DNA of 64,000 nucleotides from contig NC_080695.1 in the NCBI RefSeq assembly GCF_030445035.2, positions 54,267,954 through 54,331,953 on the forward strand. The letters run 5' to 3'. A program made the position numbers and the translations under genes. The stretch comes from Dasypus novemcinctus (lineage: Eukaryota > Chordata > Mammalia > Cingulata > Dasypodidae). The notes below the pieces were generated by a model. That model saw only the letters and a list, made by a program, of their open reading frames with translations. It was not told the DNA's origin and did no database searches. The stretch's first letter is position 1. Each line of letters begins with the position of its first letter. Positions 24,301 to 36,670 of the stretch are shown piece after piece.

Positions 24301-25444
24301 AGGGAGATGACAGGGAAGTTGGCAAGCACGAAGCAGGGTCTGCCGCGTGTGTAAGAACATTGTTTTCCATGGAGTATGCCTAGGAAAGGTGGCTAAGCCC
24401 TGCCAAGGCGGAGGGAGATCTTTCATTTCCAGCCTCTTGCCTCCGCTCCTAGGGTGGGTTGGCCCAGAAAACATGCACTGACCGAGGACCGAATAAACAT
24501 GCGGCTAAATCAAGGAATGGTCATCTCAGCTCTCACTCCGCCCGGGAAGCATACCCTCTGAGTCAGAGTTAATTCCCCCGCTCCCAGGCTGAACCCTGTA
24601 AAAGGTTCTTATTAGATTCTTAGGAGAAATAATACCCATCAGACACACAAATGACAGGAGGTTGCCAGTGGAGCTCAGGTCCAGGCTGGGAAAATGTAAT
24701 AAGAGGCCCGATCCCTCCGGGGGCTAGACAGATGTGGGGGGAAAGGTCGTGCCGATTCACAGCAAGCTCAGCGCTCGTAAATCGTGTCCTTCAAGGATCA
24801 GCACCCTGTTCGGCTGTTAGTGGAAGTGAGAACATTTAATGTTACTACAAGGACACACTTTGTACCTGATGAAATTACGCTCCAAAGAGTTCTGGATTGT
24901 TGCCACAGGTGTTTTACCACCAAAAAAGCTGTATGTTGGGGAATTTCAGAGCCATCCCTGTTCCGCACCTTGGCAAAACAACAGCAAGAGTTCCTGGGGA
25001 GCCAAGGGGCGGGGGAATAAGACACTGTCACACTCTTGCCTCTTTGTTATTCCCCTGCATGAATATACATCTTGTATGAATACACAAGAATAAACATCCA
25101 TGAATATACATGGTTTTCCAGTGGGTCCCAGAAAGGACTTCAGAATCATTCTAGAACAACCAGCTCATTTTGCAGCTGAGGAAATCCAGGATAAGACAGG
25201 TTAACTTTAGCATGGATTAATATCTGCAGCTGGGCAGTTGTGCACGGCCACCCCTGCAGTTGTGCAATTTGATGGTCCCATAGGTTCCATTGTGAAAAAC
25301 AGTTCTTGTTGCTTTAAGTGAAAACCGTCTGTACATTCGAGTGTCATGCCACTGAAATGAGGGAGCAAAGATTAGCATAGCTTTGCAAAGGGTGACTCCC
25401 AAATCCTGGAAGAGTGCCATCGCGCTGTTTTCTTTCTGCAAGTC
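24301..25444. other. Intergenic, no gene seen
   Basis: Short overlapping ORFs only. A small tandem 'tgaatatacat' motif repeats at 25060-25110. Confidence 0.4.
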
Positions 25445-25620
25445 AGTATACCATCACAGCTAAGAGTGCCGGCTCGAGAATCAGGCAGATCTGAGTTTGA
25501 AATGAGATTTGACCATGAATTGGATTTGACCTTAGCCAAGTCGTGCCAGCGCTTCAATACACTTCTCATTGGTAATAGGAACACAGTCCTATCACTGGGT
25601 CGAACAATGTCACCTGCAAA
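25445..25620 (+). repeat. MIR SINE
   Basis: 'taagagtgccggctcgagaa', 'tcaggcagatctgagtttga' and 'accttagccaagtcgtg'. Confidence 0.65.
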
Positions 25621-26058
25621 ATGACCCGCTCTCTCCTTCTTTGCCCACCCTGAGTTTTTTCCAGGTAGGAGTGGGCCCCACCCTTGACTCCAGACCACAG
25701 GTGGTCTTTGAGTCAATCCATCAGGCAATCTCATTCCCTGCTCTCCCAGGCTCCTTTGCAGGGAGGAGCGGCTGGGGCAGTGGGGCCCAGTGGAAGTGTT
25801 GCTTTCATTTCCAGGAGATTCCAGTCCTCTTGAATCCATTCCTTTCTTTCACAGAGTGGGATAGCTCTTGAAGGCTGGGTCCAGTGGGGAAGACTCTCCA
25901 CCTGCCGGGCTCTGACTCAGAAGTCAGAGAGCCAAGTTTTCACTCCACTTGTGTCGAGGGCCCCGTGGTGCGGGCGAGCCACTTTCCCTTTGGGAATCCC
26001 GGCTTCCGCATCTGTACAGTGAGGGGGCTCGGGTGGTGCCTGAGGTCAGAGATGTATT

Positions 26059-26502
26059 GATCTATTTATTTCTTTTTTTAAAAAAAGATTTATTTTTATT
26101 TATTCCTCTCCCCTCCTCCCCACCCTCGGTCCCTTTGTCTGCTCTCTGTGTCCATTCACTGTGTGTTCTTCTGTGTCTGTTTGCATTCTTGTCAGGTGGC
26201 ACTGGGAATCTGTGTCTCTTTTTGTTGCATCATCTGCTGCATCAGTTCTCTGTGTGTGCAGCGCCACTCCTGGTTGGACTGTGCTTCTTTCGTGCAGGGT
26301 GGCTCATCCTTGTGGGGCGCACTCCTTGTGCGTGAGGCACCCCTCTGCAGGGGCACCCCTGCGTGACACGGCACCCCTTGTGTGCGACAGCACTGCATGT
26401 GGGCCAGCTCACCACACAGGCCAGGAGGCCCTGGGTATCAAACCCTGGACCTCCTCTATGGTAGGTGGATGCTCTATCAGTTGAGCCACAACTGCTTCCC
26501 AT
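26059..26502 (-). mobile_element. Long DAS-type SINE with target-site duplication
   Basis: Reversed, it starts with a tRNA-like head ('gggaagcagttgtggctcaa', B-box-like 'ggtttgataccc'), continues through the long body ('ggggtgccgtgtcac', 'cagattcccagtgccacc') and ends A/T-rich. GATGTATT flanks both sides (26051-26058 and 26503-26510). More diverged than the copies at 29173 and 39135. Confidence 0.85.
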
Positions 26503-26510
26503 GATGTATT

Positions 26511-27964
26511 TACTTCTATAGGCAGAAAGGAAACATCAGACACTGCACAGGCTTCCCACTACCCTTCGCCCTTTCAGCTCCTCTCCAAGGCGCAGGTGCT
26601 AGGATCCTCCGCCGGAGGCCGAGACAGTCTTGGGCCACACCTCCCAGCCAGCAGGGTCATGGTGTGCCAAAGGCTGCAGCTCCCGCTCTGCCATGTCTCC
26701 CATGCCACGAGGCTGGGCGAGGTCCTGATCAGATGGCCCGCTTCCACTCCTGCACGTTCCCAAAGAGGCTGGCCGCTAGCTCAGGTTCTGGACTGAATTT
26801 GGTTAAGACCCCAAGATTTTGGGATCAGTAGGGTGGGCATGGGGCAGGAAACGAGGCCATCTCTCTTAGTCTAGAGCTTAAACAAAGTGCTTTAATCCAA
26901 CCTTATTTTAGGGAGATATACATTGGTGACCGTTAGGTCCAGAGTCAACTCTCAATAAAGAAGTGTGCTATCAATAATTCAACTATTAATAAAAAACATG
27001 CTACTGTCCCTAAGGAACCTTGGGGGTGGGGTGGAATGGGAGGGGAGGGTAGAAGGGAGATTGACAGGGGCAGGTTTCAGGCATTCCTGGATCCTGGGTC
27101 TCATTAGCATCCAGAAGATGAGCAAAATCTCAATCCAAACTAACCCCTACCTAATGTTTAATGAATATTTCTTGACCATCTTGTGTCACATCACAGTCAG
27201 TTCCAGTGTTGTAAAATCCTAAAATTCTCCTGCGGTGGTTGGGACTAACTTTGTACCCCAAATCCCCCTCTTCCTAATGGGTTGTGGTGTCTCCTCTCCT
27301 GAGACCTGAATACTAGTGGTGGCCTCCCAGGGGCCATCCCCCAATTTCCATCAGCCCACCCTTTTCTGTGATTTGGGCAACCGGCCTTTATTAATCTGAT
27401 GTGATACTAATAGACCTCATCTTCATGTATCCCATCCTACCAGAGTCTAGTTCTTGTATAGAAATTCTGGAGTCACCTCTGCCGAGAAGCCCCGTGAGAC
27501 ATACACTTCCTGAAATAGCAGAATGGGTTTCATCTAGAAGGAATCCTTTTGTGAAGGTCAAACATCAGACTGGCACAGCCAAGTCCTGGCCCCAGTATCC
27601 GCAGGGCTTAGCTGGGCACCTGGGATCATTTACTGTCAGCACTAGGAACCCCAGCAACAGCATTCTTTGCCCTTTTAAAGTGGGACAGGCTATTGTTGAG
27701 GATGTGAGATGGAGGTTTCACAACTAGCCATGCACAGTATCTTTTCTCAGGCAGGGTTTGAAGAAAAAAGAAAGAGGAAGGGAGTTCCATTTCCAGAAAC
27801 TCCAACGGGCGAGATGAGAGAGCCTGATTCAAGCACTGCTCGCCAACAGCCTGCTGGGCCAGGCTGTTTTAGGTATTCAAGAAAGAGAGGGGGAAAATGT
27901 GTCATCCTTGTCCTCGAGGGGCTGGTGGCCTAAGAGAAAAACCGGCTAAAACACAGGCTAGCCT
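26511..27964. other. Intergenic
   Basis: 27228-27545 has an LTR-like look ('actaactttgtaccccaaat') but no assigned family. No exon. Confidence 0.35.
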
Positions 27965-28118
27965 AGACCAGAGCTGCTCCTCATCTAATGTGCCCACGAG
28001 TCACCAGGGGTCTTGATAAAATGCAGGTCTGGGGTGGGGCCTGAAGGTCTACATTTCTCACAAACTCTTGAGTGAGGCTGATGCTGCTGGTCTAACGACC
28101 ACGCTGTGATTAGCCAGG
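27965..28118. repeat. MER5A-like hAT element
   Basis: 'cagagctgctcctcatctaa', 'cagggg-cttgataaaatgca' and 'gtctggggtggggcctgaag'. Confidence 0.65.
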
Positions 28119-28119
28119 G

Positions 28120-28330
28120 GCCAGGCAGTAGAAGCAGGGGCTCTGGAGCCGGAGTACTCCGGAGTCAAAGCCCCTTGGCCTCTCTGAGCCTCAGTTTCCC
28201 CATTTGTGCAATAAAGCTAATAATCCCTGACTCATGGCATTATGTCAGCATCAAATGGTATGATTCAGGTGAAGCACTCAGCCTGGCATGTAAGAAGCGC
28301 TTGGCAAATGGCAGCTATGATTGGGATAAG
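28120..28330 (+). repeat. MIR SINE
   Basis: 'agcaggggctctggagccgg', 'ctgagcctcagtttcccca', 'caataaagctaataatccct' and 'aagcgcttggcaaatggcag'. Confidence 0.85.
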
Positions 28331-28654
28331 CTCTTAAGAACTATCTTAGAGGTCAGAAGTGTGATGGGCTGTCAAGGAAGGCTTCATGGAGGTGGTGACA
28401 TTCGAACTGAGCCAGGCAGAATGGGAAGAAGGAGTATAGGGAAGGGGGGCGGGGGCAGAGAGAAGGCATTTCCAGCAAGGAGCTCAGCGTGAGCAGATGC
28501 CTTACCACGGCAGCATACTGGGAATAATTGCTATTGCATCAAGACTTTGTGTGACACGGAGTTGGCAGAGGTCCAGCTCTTCCAGCTCCTCTGTTTCTTA
28601 CTCATTCTTGCTGTCACCGCTACTCTGGCAGGGATGTGTGCAGGAATCTGTATG

Positions 28655-28925
28655 GAACTGGGCTGTTCAATATGACAGCCACTAGGCGCATGTGGCTAGT
28701 GAACACTTGTGATGTGGCCAGGGCCCCTTGTTGAACTGATAATACTTTGGGTTGATTTGGGTTAAAGAAAATAGAAACCAAAATAAAACATGAAATAAAA
28801 TATATTATTACAATTAATTTCACTCTTTCTTTTTACTTTTTAAAAATGTGGCTACTAGAAATTGTAAAATTAAATATGTTGCTCTTATATTTCTGTTGGA
28901 CAGCAATAGTTTGGAGCCTCCGTCT
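28655..28925. repeat. Ancient DNA-transposon-like element A
   Basis: 'gttcaatatgacagccacta', 'gcgcatgtggctagtgaaca', 'atgtggctactagaaattg' and 'ttctgttggacagcaa'. Homologous to 54310-54625. Subfamily not assigned. Confidence 0.5.
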
Positions 28926-29104
28926 ATTCTTGACTGATTCCCTTGCTGGAGGTTGGGGCAGGGTCAGTAGGAAGGTATGATCTGGAGGCTTATACTAAGG
29001 TATGGTCCCACTGGCTAGAGCAGCGAAGAGAGCAGCCATAGAAGAGAACTGAGGGCTGGCTTGAGGAAGTAAGGTGATCAATCGCCGCACCACCAGAAGT
29101 TCTT

Positions 29105-29172
29105 ACAGATACCATGTGTCAGTTAGCTACTGCTGCATTGCAGCAGCATTTTAAAACAACCACCATTTATTT
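29105..29172. repeat. Old LTR-like repeat, left part
   Basis: 'gtgtcagttagctactgctg' up to the insertion point of the SINE at 29173; continues at 29592. Confidence 0.55.
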
Positions 29173-29591
29173 ATTTATTTATTTTTTTAAAAAGATTTAT
29201 TTCTCTTCCCTCCCTCCCCCCCACCCCGGTTGTCTGTTCTCTGTGTCTATTTGCTGCCTCTTCTTTGTCCGCTTCTGTTGTTGTCAGCAGCACGGGAATC
29301 TGTGTTTCTTTTTGTTGTTGTTGTGTCATCTTGTTGTGTCAGCTCTCCGTGTGGGTGGCACCATTCCTGGGCAGGCTGCACTTTCTTGCACTGGGCGGCT
29401 CTCCTTAAGGGCGCACTCCTTGCGTGTGGGGCTCCCCTACGTGAGGGACACCCCTGCGTGGCAGGGCACTCCTTGCGCGCATCTGCACTGCGCATGGGCC
29501 AGCTCCACACGGGTCAGGGAGGCCTTAGGTTTGAACCGCGGACCTCCCATGTGGTAGACGGACGCCCTAACCACTGGGCCAAGTCCGCCGC
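29173..29591 (-). mobile_element. Long DAS-type SINE, full length
   Basis: Antisense copy with a perfect 12-bp duplication CCACCATTTATT (29161-29172 and 29592-29603). Reversed: tRNA-like head ending with 'ggtccgcggttcaaacc', body with 'ggagctggcccatgcgcag', 'cagattcccgtgctgctgac' and an A-rich end. It is strongly similar to 39135-39530, so fairly young. The 147- and 153-aa ORFs over it are SINE-derived and not genes. Confidence 0.9.
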
Positions 29592-29712
29592 CCACCATTT
29601 ATTATTGCTTACATACATGTCTGTGGGTCTGTTGGGCAATTCTGCTGATTTAGACCTGGCTCGGCTGATTTTGGCTGGGCCTCTGATCTAATTGTCCTGT
29701 GACCAGGCTCAA
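29592..29712. repeat. Old LTR-like repeat, right part
   Basis: Resumes with 'catttattattgcttacata', 'ctgtgggtctgttgggcaat' and 'gctcggctgattttggctgg'. Confidence 0.55.
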
Positions 29713-29714
29713 AA

Positions 29715-29960
29715 ATCAGTAATTTTTAGAAGTTCCTTAGGTGATTCTAATGTGCAGCCAGGGTACAGAGCCTTGAGCAGTGGTCCTCAAACCCACGTGC
29801 ACATTAGAATCAGCTGGAGGGCTTATTAAAACACAAATTACTGGACTCCATTCCCAGAGTTTCTGAATTTGCTAGTTTTTGGGTTTTTTTTTAACAAGTT
29901 TCCAGGTGATGCTGATGTGTTGGTCTGGGGACCACCCTTTGAGAACCACTGCACAAGAAG
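29715..29960. repeat. Two adjacent MER5A-like elements
   Basis: The first ends 'ctaatgtgcagccagggtac'; the second runs from 'cagtggtcctcaaacccacg' to 'ccctttgagaaccactg'. Confidence 0.75.
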
Positions 29961-31529
29961 AAAACAGTTATTAGGTAATGATGAAAGGGGGTTCCTGCCA
30001 GCCACGACAGGGAAACAGAAAGCCCGTCTGGGCTGGGAGAAGGAGAAGAGAAAGAGAGGAATTTAGATAAGAGATCAGACACAAGAATCCCCACCCTCCA
30101 CTTCCTTGAGGATGTAGCTAGGGCAAGTGAGTTATAGAGATCTCCAGGGCGGTTTCGGAGAACCTGAGGAAATCTGAGGTGTGACACCATGACACAGCCT
30201 AGAGAGACTGCAGGTCTCTCTGAGGCGCCCGCTTGGCAGGGCTCCACGTTCAAGGTGGCATGGGAACGGTGGGTCACCGAAGCTGGAGGGCAGGCCCTGG
30301 TCTGGGGTGGAATCGAGGGCAGCCTCACAGCGTCCTGACCACTGTAGAGTAATCACCCAGGGGCTTACAACCTCGCCCCTTCCAAGGGGCTCAAAGATTG
30401 CCGTGGACCTTCAGAAGGCTGGATTGGAAAGAAGCCACCATGGAGACATGGAGATGGAGGCACTGGCAATGGATTCCAGCGTGATGGCCAGAACCCACCC
30501 GTCCAGCCCAGCGGAGAGCTTGCTAGTCCTCAGCGGAAAGCAGCAAGAGCAAAAGCTGGGGTGCAAAGCAGGGCCAGAGTGAGGGTCAGGTGAGTGGGGC
30601 ACCGAGGACACAAAATTCAAGGGCGCACTTGCTCTGCGGGTGGTACAGGTGCAGGGCCGGCCGTCACCCAATTCCAAGCCCTGGTGCAAAGACAAGCGGG
30701 ATGGGACCCCATAAATTCAACCGTCTTCCCGGAATGCCACTGGGATTCTTGTGTTCCCTGGCAACCCTTGGGAAGGAGTCAGGGTGGGGGTAGTACTTGA
30801 ACCAATGGAAAGAGTTCTGTGTGCGGGAAAAGGACTATTTTAAATCAGAGGAGACTGGGCTGTCTTGAATGGGCAAGTTTTCTGAACCAGGATGGGAGTT
30901 CCAGATCCAGATGGGAAGAATTCTGGGAAACAAGGAAAATCGCTCCATTTTGCACAACTGAATCATAGTATCTAAGTGTCAAGTTTGCTACAGGGTATTT
31001 CGCAGTTGACATACACTGCATCAAAAGGTTTTGACAAACTGAGAAGTGGTGCCCGAGACAAGGAAAGGTTCGAGGCTTTTTAGACTTGGGTGCCTAATCA
31101 GGCTGCTCCCAGTGAGGAGCGGTAATAGGGTCCCGTGGACGATTTGAAGGGCGGGGAGATGCGGCTTTGTCCAAGCAGCTGGCTGAACTGACAGAGCCAC
31201 AGCTTGCCAGGAATCTCGGGAAGACATCGTCGCTCCCTCCTCGGCATCTTCTTTTGGAGGGCAGGGGGAGGTGCGCTGAGAGGCAGGGAGAGTTTCTCTC
31301 TGGCTCAAGTCAGATCCCAAGGACAGCCTCAGAGCTGGCTGACCTCACCTGGATATGGGGGGGAGGGACGGGAGCCTGAGGCTTCCCTGGGGCGTCTGTG
31401 CCCTCTGCCTCGGGGAGGTCTGCGGCTCTCGTGGTCGGGTGGCCAAATGTGTGCCACCAGCCAGGGAAGTCAGCCCGACCACTGCCAAGCCAGGGCCGGA
31501 CAGGGGCCACTTCCCCCTCCCAAAGCCTG
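29961..31529. other. Intergenic, no gene seen
   Basis: GC-moderate, with many short ORFs but no domain, splice structure or named repeat. Confidence 0.4.
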
Positions 31530-31608
31530 ACACTTTTTTTTTAAGGAGGTACCCCAGGACCTCCTACACAGGAAGCAGGCACTCAACCACTGAGCTATAC
31601 CTGCTCCC
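31530..31608 (-). mobile_element. DAS-type SINE module, short
   Basis: 'aaggaggtaccccaggacct', 'ggaagcaggcactcaaccac' and 'tgagctatacctgctccc'; lacks the usual 'ggattgaaccc' segment. Confidence 0.7.
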
Positions 31609-31624
31609 AGGACACCACCTTTTA

Positions 31625-32395
31625 AGAAATGATTTTAAAATTTTAATGTGGTAATGTATGTATTTATATATATATATATCATAAATGTTGCTATTTTAAC
31701 CATGTCAGGTATACAATTCAGTGGATTAATTACATTCACAGTATTGTGCAACTATCACTGCCATCAAAACTTTTCATTGCTCTGTACCCCCTAAACAATA
31801 ACTCCCCATTTCCCACCCCCCAGCCTCAGGAACCTCTATTCTACCTTCTGTTTCTATGAATTTTAAATTTCTAGCTATCTCATCCAAGCGGAATCCTACA
31901 ATATTTGTCTTTTGGTGTCTAGCTTCTTTCATTCAGCATAATGCCTTCGAGATCCATCCATGTTGTCGCATGTAGCAGAACCCCATTCCTTTTTGTCTCA
32001 TTAGTACTCCAGTGCAGCGATAGTCCACATTTGTTTATCCATTCACCTGCTGATGAACACTTGGGTTGTTTCCACCTTTTGGCTAGCATGGCTGCTATAA
32101 ACATTGGGTACAATGATCTTTTTCAGTCCCTGCTCTCAATTTCTTTGGGGTCTATACCAGGAGTGGAATTGCTGGGTCACATGGTAATTCTCTGTGTAAC
32201 TTGTTGAGGAACCACCAAAATGCTTTCCAGAGCGACTGCACCATTTCACATTCCCACCAGCGATGTATGAGGTTCTAATTTCGCTACCTTCTCACCAATG
32301 CTTGCTATTTTCCCTTCAGCCTAGCAGGTGTGGAGTGGTACCTGGTGGTGGTTTTGATGTGCATTTCCCTCATGTGCTTATCCTGATGTCACTCT
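31625..32395 (-). mobile_element. L1 3' end, antisense, well preserved
   Basis: Reversed ancient L1 3' end: 'ggtatacaattcagtggatt', 'cagtattgtgcaactatcac', 'cattcagcataatgccttcg', 'gtttatccattcacctgctg', 'gagtggaattgctgggtcac' and 'ttcacattcccaccagcgat'. A (TA)n run is at 31661-31679. Confidence 0.8.
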
Positions 32396-33104
32396 TTTAA
32401 ACCAGCTGACTCTCTCCACTCTGACCTCTCTCCTTTTCCAGCTTTGCATGTGCTGTGTGTTTTGCCTCAACAGGAGTGAGACGGGAGGGGACGAAGCCGG
32501 GTCCAGGAGCCTTGCTGGTACTTATCTTGCGGGCAGTGACGGCCGTGAGAAGTTTCTGAGCTGAGCACCAGCAGGCTTTCTTTTTGCCATGTGCCACCCC
32601 CAGGACAGAGGTGGCTCATGGAAAATGATGCTCAGTACCCTTTGTTGAATAAATGACGAACGCAGTGTTTTAGGAAGGGCTGGGAAAGTTTCCACTCTGT
32701 GTTGTTCTTGCTCTAAAGTAATCTCGGACCCCTCCTTTCTCTTTAGGACAGTTTGTTCTTATTCATTTCCTCTGATCACTTTTTTGGTTTATTCAGGGTG
32801 ATTAGTGAATTGTGCTCCACTGATCTTAACTCTGAGTCCATAAATATGCAGGACAATGGGTCGTCAAGTAAGGTTTCACCTTGACCCTCACCAAAGACCA
32901 TTGGTTGGCCTCTCTTTGTTGGTTTTTTTTTTTTCCATGATAACCTTCAAAGTTGACTGATTTGAACAGAAGTTGAGCATTACTGCATCTTTAAAGAACA
33001 CTGTCTTTGTACTCTCTGTACCCAGATTGTCTGTGGGGGCGAGAAATGAAATAAGACGTTGTTTGGCATTCCTGAAAGAGCGGGAGCTTGGACAACGTCA
33101 GCCT
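32396..33104. other. Intergenic, no gene seen
   Basis: No exon or named repeat. Confidence 0.4.
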
Positions 33105-33310
33105 TGTGTGGGGTTCCCAGCTCTGCCACGTACTTGCTGTCTCACCTTGAACAACTGAACAAGGTCTCTTAGCCTTAGTTTTCTCTTGGAAAGCGGGGAC
33201 AGCAGTGACGCCTCTGTGCCTGGCTTACAGAGCTGTTGTAAAGATGGGTTGGTGTCAATGGGCGTGAGGGTTTAGGGCGGTGCTTGGCCACGCAGGAAGG
33301 CATCGTAAGT
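33105..33310 (+). repeat. MIR SINE
   Basis: 'ccagctctgccacgtacttg', 'cttagccttagttttctctt' and 'tacagagctgttgtaaagat'. Confidence 0.75.
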
Positions 33311-33452
33311 GAACGCGGTTATTACTAAGCACGGAGGGGGTGACGGTCCTGGTGATTGGGCTCCATCCAGGAAGCCCCAGTCGTCAGCTCAAGTCCCAGG
33401 ACCAATGCTGAGGGATCCGGGCTGTTTCTGGGCAAGGATGAGTGTAAACGCC

Positions 33453-33865
33453 GCATCTTAGTTTCCTGGGATGGCCGTGACAAAGTCCCGCGAACTGGGT
33501 GGCTTAACACGACAGAAACGTGCAGTCTCTCGTTCCTGAGGCCGCAAGTCTAAATTCAAGGTGACGGCAAGGCTGTGCTCCTTCTGAGGTCGGGAGGAGA
33601 GAATGTGTTCCTTGCCTCTTCCAGCTGCTGGTGGCGGCTTGGAGCAATCAGGGCGCTCCCCCACCTTCTCTGGGTGTCCCCAAATTTCCTCTTCTGAGAA
33701 GGACACCCGCGAGTCATATCGGATTAGGGCCCACCTAATCCTGTTAGGCCTCATTATAACTAAAAACCTCTCCAAAGATCCTATTTCCAGGTGCGGTCAT
33801 GCACACGAGGCCCGGGCATATCTGAACATACCTTTTGGGGGACACGGTTCAATCCGTTAACACAC
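33453..33865 (-). mobile_element. MLT1-type LTR (ERVL-MaLR)
   Basis: 'atcttagtttcctgggatgg', 'gaactgggtggcttaacacg', 'tcttccagctgctggtggcg', 'cggattagggcccacctaat' and 'ttttgggggacacggttcaa' are the reversed MLT1 landmarks from end to end. Confidence 0.8.
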
Positions 33866-35067
33866 CGTGAGACATACTTTAAGGAGAAAACTCTCAAAGT
33901 GCAAATCTCTTTCTGCTCGCAGAGTTCTCTAGCCTCGGAGAGATTTGGATTTGAGCTTGCAAAGGGAGGGTTTTGGGAGGAGGGCGGGTGGTTTGATTTT
34001 GTTTGTTTTGGATTTTAGTTTTCAAAGAGAGGGACTGGAGGAGAAGGAGAGAGATGCTGGAGTCCTCCAGGGGGACAAGGAAGGGGGCATTTATGTCAGA
34101 GGGCAGGGCCAGCTTTGTGGACAGTGGCTTGTGCGGCTGCCCACGGGCTCCTGCTCAGAAGGCCATGCTGTTGGATGGGAGGGTCTGCAACCGCCACCTT
34201 GAAATACTTACATTTTTGAACATGGGGTCCCATGACCATCACCTGGGGACCACATGCCAAACCGGAATCTTCAACGCTTGTCATTCCCCCGGAATGGACA
34301 GAGAGGACTTGGATGTGTATTAGACTGGCTTTAAGAAGAGAAAACGTTGCTGCCCCTGATCAAAGTGGATCTGAAAATGACTGGATAGGAATTTCCTTAT
34401 GATCATCTGTGACGGGTTTATGTTGAGCCCACACTGGTGGCCCTCACCCACAGGACATCTTGCCCCATTGTGATTTTTCTTCACATAGGGATATAATACA
34501 AGGCTGCCTGGTGTTTCTCTCTTCTCACCATCCTCATTTCCTTTGTGGGAGCTGCCCCACTCGTGCTCCATGTTTCTAGGGGAACTGTCAGTTATGGTGT
34601 GCTGTCTCCAGCCATAGGAATGGGCGCATGGCCCAACCTCAGCCAGGCATGGTGCTATATCCCCGTCACACCTCTGATTGATCCAGGGTGGCACTTGAGG
34701 GGCTGCCAAAGTTGAGCCTACTTCTGTCCTCCTTTGAATGCACTGAATTGGAAATTGCAGATCAGAATGTTTCACTCCTCCTCAATCCCCTATAATCGCA
34801 CTGCAGGATTTTAGTTGCATTCTCCCCTTTCCCTACATGAATGTAGGATTCGTCTCTGATGGGCACTGATGCCTGAAACTGATGAAGTTCACTCCATGGT
34901 GGGGTCAAACTAAAAAGGGTCTTGCCCGTAGCTTATAGTCCAGATTCTGCAAACATGACCAGAAAACTATTTCAAAAGGTTAGAACGCTATGAACCCTAG
35001 AGTTAGGGTTATTAGTACAATGATAAAATGTTCTTTCATCAGTTGTAACAAATATACCACACTAATG
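33866..35067. other. Intergenic
   Basis: 34385-34770 resembles an old repeat but is not assigned. No exon. Confidence 0.35.
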
Positions 35068-35158
35068 CAAGGTGGTAGTAGTAGGGTGGCATATGAGAAC
35101 TCTGCATTTTATGTATGATTTTTCTGTAAGCCTACAACTTCTCTTAAAAAAAAACCAA
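35068..35158 (+). mobile_element. LINE 3' terminus fragment
   Basis: 'ggtggcatatgagaactctg' then 'gatttttctgtaagcctaca' and an A-run, as in an L1-type 3' terminus. Family uncertain. Confidence 0.45.
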
Positions 35159-35314
35159 GACCCAATCAGGGCCAATTAGTTTTTCTCTGGATTGATATGT
35201 ATATATGGAAAAATCTCTTTTCTCCTTGGAGTTGCTGTACTGAGAAAATGTAAAGTTGGCACCCACTAGTATCATTTTTCCATTACAGGGAGGGAGATAG
35301 GCAGAAATTGCCCG

Positions 35315-35445
35315 TTCATTTATTTGTTCCTTCAACAATATCATTGAGTGCCTATTATGCTCCAGGAACTGTTCTAGGTACCTAAAATTCCTAGAAAGGA
35401 ACAGACAAAACAAAACAAAATTCATAGAGCTTACTTCTAGTTGGA
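35315..35445 (-). repeat. L2 LINE 3' fragment
   Basis: 'atcattgagtgcctattatg', 'ctccaggaactgttctaggt' and 'catagagcttacttctagtt'. Confidence 0.65.
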
Positions 35446-35447
35446 AA

Positions 35448-35632
35448 GACTTATTCTGTAAATGGCCAGATAATAAATACCTTCACTGGTGCAGACCACA
35501 GGGTCTCTGTCGCAACTACTTGACTCAGACGTTACAGAGCAAAAGCAGTCATAGACAATTGGTCGTCCAATAAAACTTGATTCACAAAGCAGACGTGAAG
35601 CCGGATTTGATGGTGCCAACCCCTGCCCTTAA
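35448..35632 (-). repeat. MER20-like hAT element
   Basis: 'ttctgtaaatggccagataa', 'gacaattggtcgtccaataa', 'agccggatttgatggtgcc' and 'aacccctgccctt' in reversed MER20 order. Confidence 0.65.
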
Positions 35633-36319
35633 ACATCTGGTGAAGTTGAACAGCACAATAGACATCTGGTGTCTTGGAGTTGAGAGAAGAGACTGGGGCT
35701 GTGGACACATTTTGGGGATTCATGTCCCTGGACTGGGATAGAAACAAGACGTGAAGAGCCAGCAGCAGCGCCTGAGCTCCTGAATCCAGTTCTGTCTGAA
35801 ACACCAGCACACCCAGTGAGCACATAATTTCTAGCTGGGCAGCCGCGTGCCCACCCACAACTCTATTTCTATGGGAGAAAGGGGGGTGGTTTTTTTTTTG
35901 TGTGTGGATAACTCACATTTTCTGCTACATACAAAGTTCTAGAAGCCAGGCAATTGATCAAGGGAGAGGGAAAGCCAAAGAAGCACCTTTTCATATGTGT
36001 CTGAGAGACACCCTCAATCAGAAGAGGCCCCAGCACCGTATGTGGGAATACAGGACTAGATTGATCATTGAAAGGAAGGGAGATTACACGATCAAGTGGG
36101 TACCCCATGCCAAAACACTTGCCAGGAGCATCCAGCTCCTTCCTGTCATCTGCGCCTCCAGGCCACATTTACTGCCCGCTTACTCATGTAAAGTCACATA
36201 ACCAGTCAGCAGTGGAGCCCAGATCAGAAACGGGGTCTGCCTGCTCTCTGGTCCTTCCTGTGCTTCCCGCTGTAAACAGGCTGAGCCCTCAGGTGTGAGC
36301 AGGAGCTACATGCATCTGT
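35633..36319. other. Intergenic, no gene seen
   Basis: No exon; a T/G run at 35889-35907. Confidence 0.4.
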
Positions 36320-36670
36320 TCTAGATCCTCACTACTCAAACTGTGGTCTGAGGCCCAGCAGCAGCCGCATCCCTTACAGCCTGTGGGAAACCCAGAGTCT
36401 CACCTGCAGGCCTACTGATGCAGGAACTGCAGCTTGACAAGATCCCCAGGTGACACGTGGAAGTTGGAGCCTAAGGGTTTCCCAAGCTTTAGCCAGCATC
36501 AGAAGCAGCCGGGGGCTTGCTGCAACACGGCTGGCTGGTCCCCAACCCTAGAGCTTCTGATTCAGGAGGTGTGGGGTGACGTCTGAGGTTCTGCATTTTT
36601 AAGGTCCCAAGTGATGTTGATACTGAGGGTGTGGGGACCACGCTTTGAGGTCCACAGGTCTGCCACGTGC
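36320..36670. repeat. MER5A-like elements, two degraded copies
   Basis: First copy: 'tcactactcaaactgtggtc' to 'gatccccaggtgacacgtgg'. Second: 'cttctgattcaggaggtgtg' to 'accacgctttgaggtccaca'. Confidence 0.6.

Noticed and set aside
29114-29691. 147- and 153-aa ORFs
   Set aside because: Lie across a DAS SINE; similar ORFs recur over the SINE copies at 26059 and 39135.
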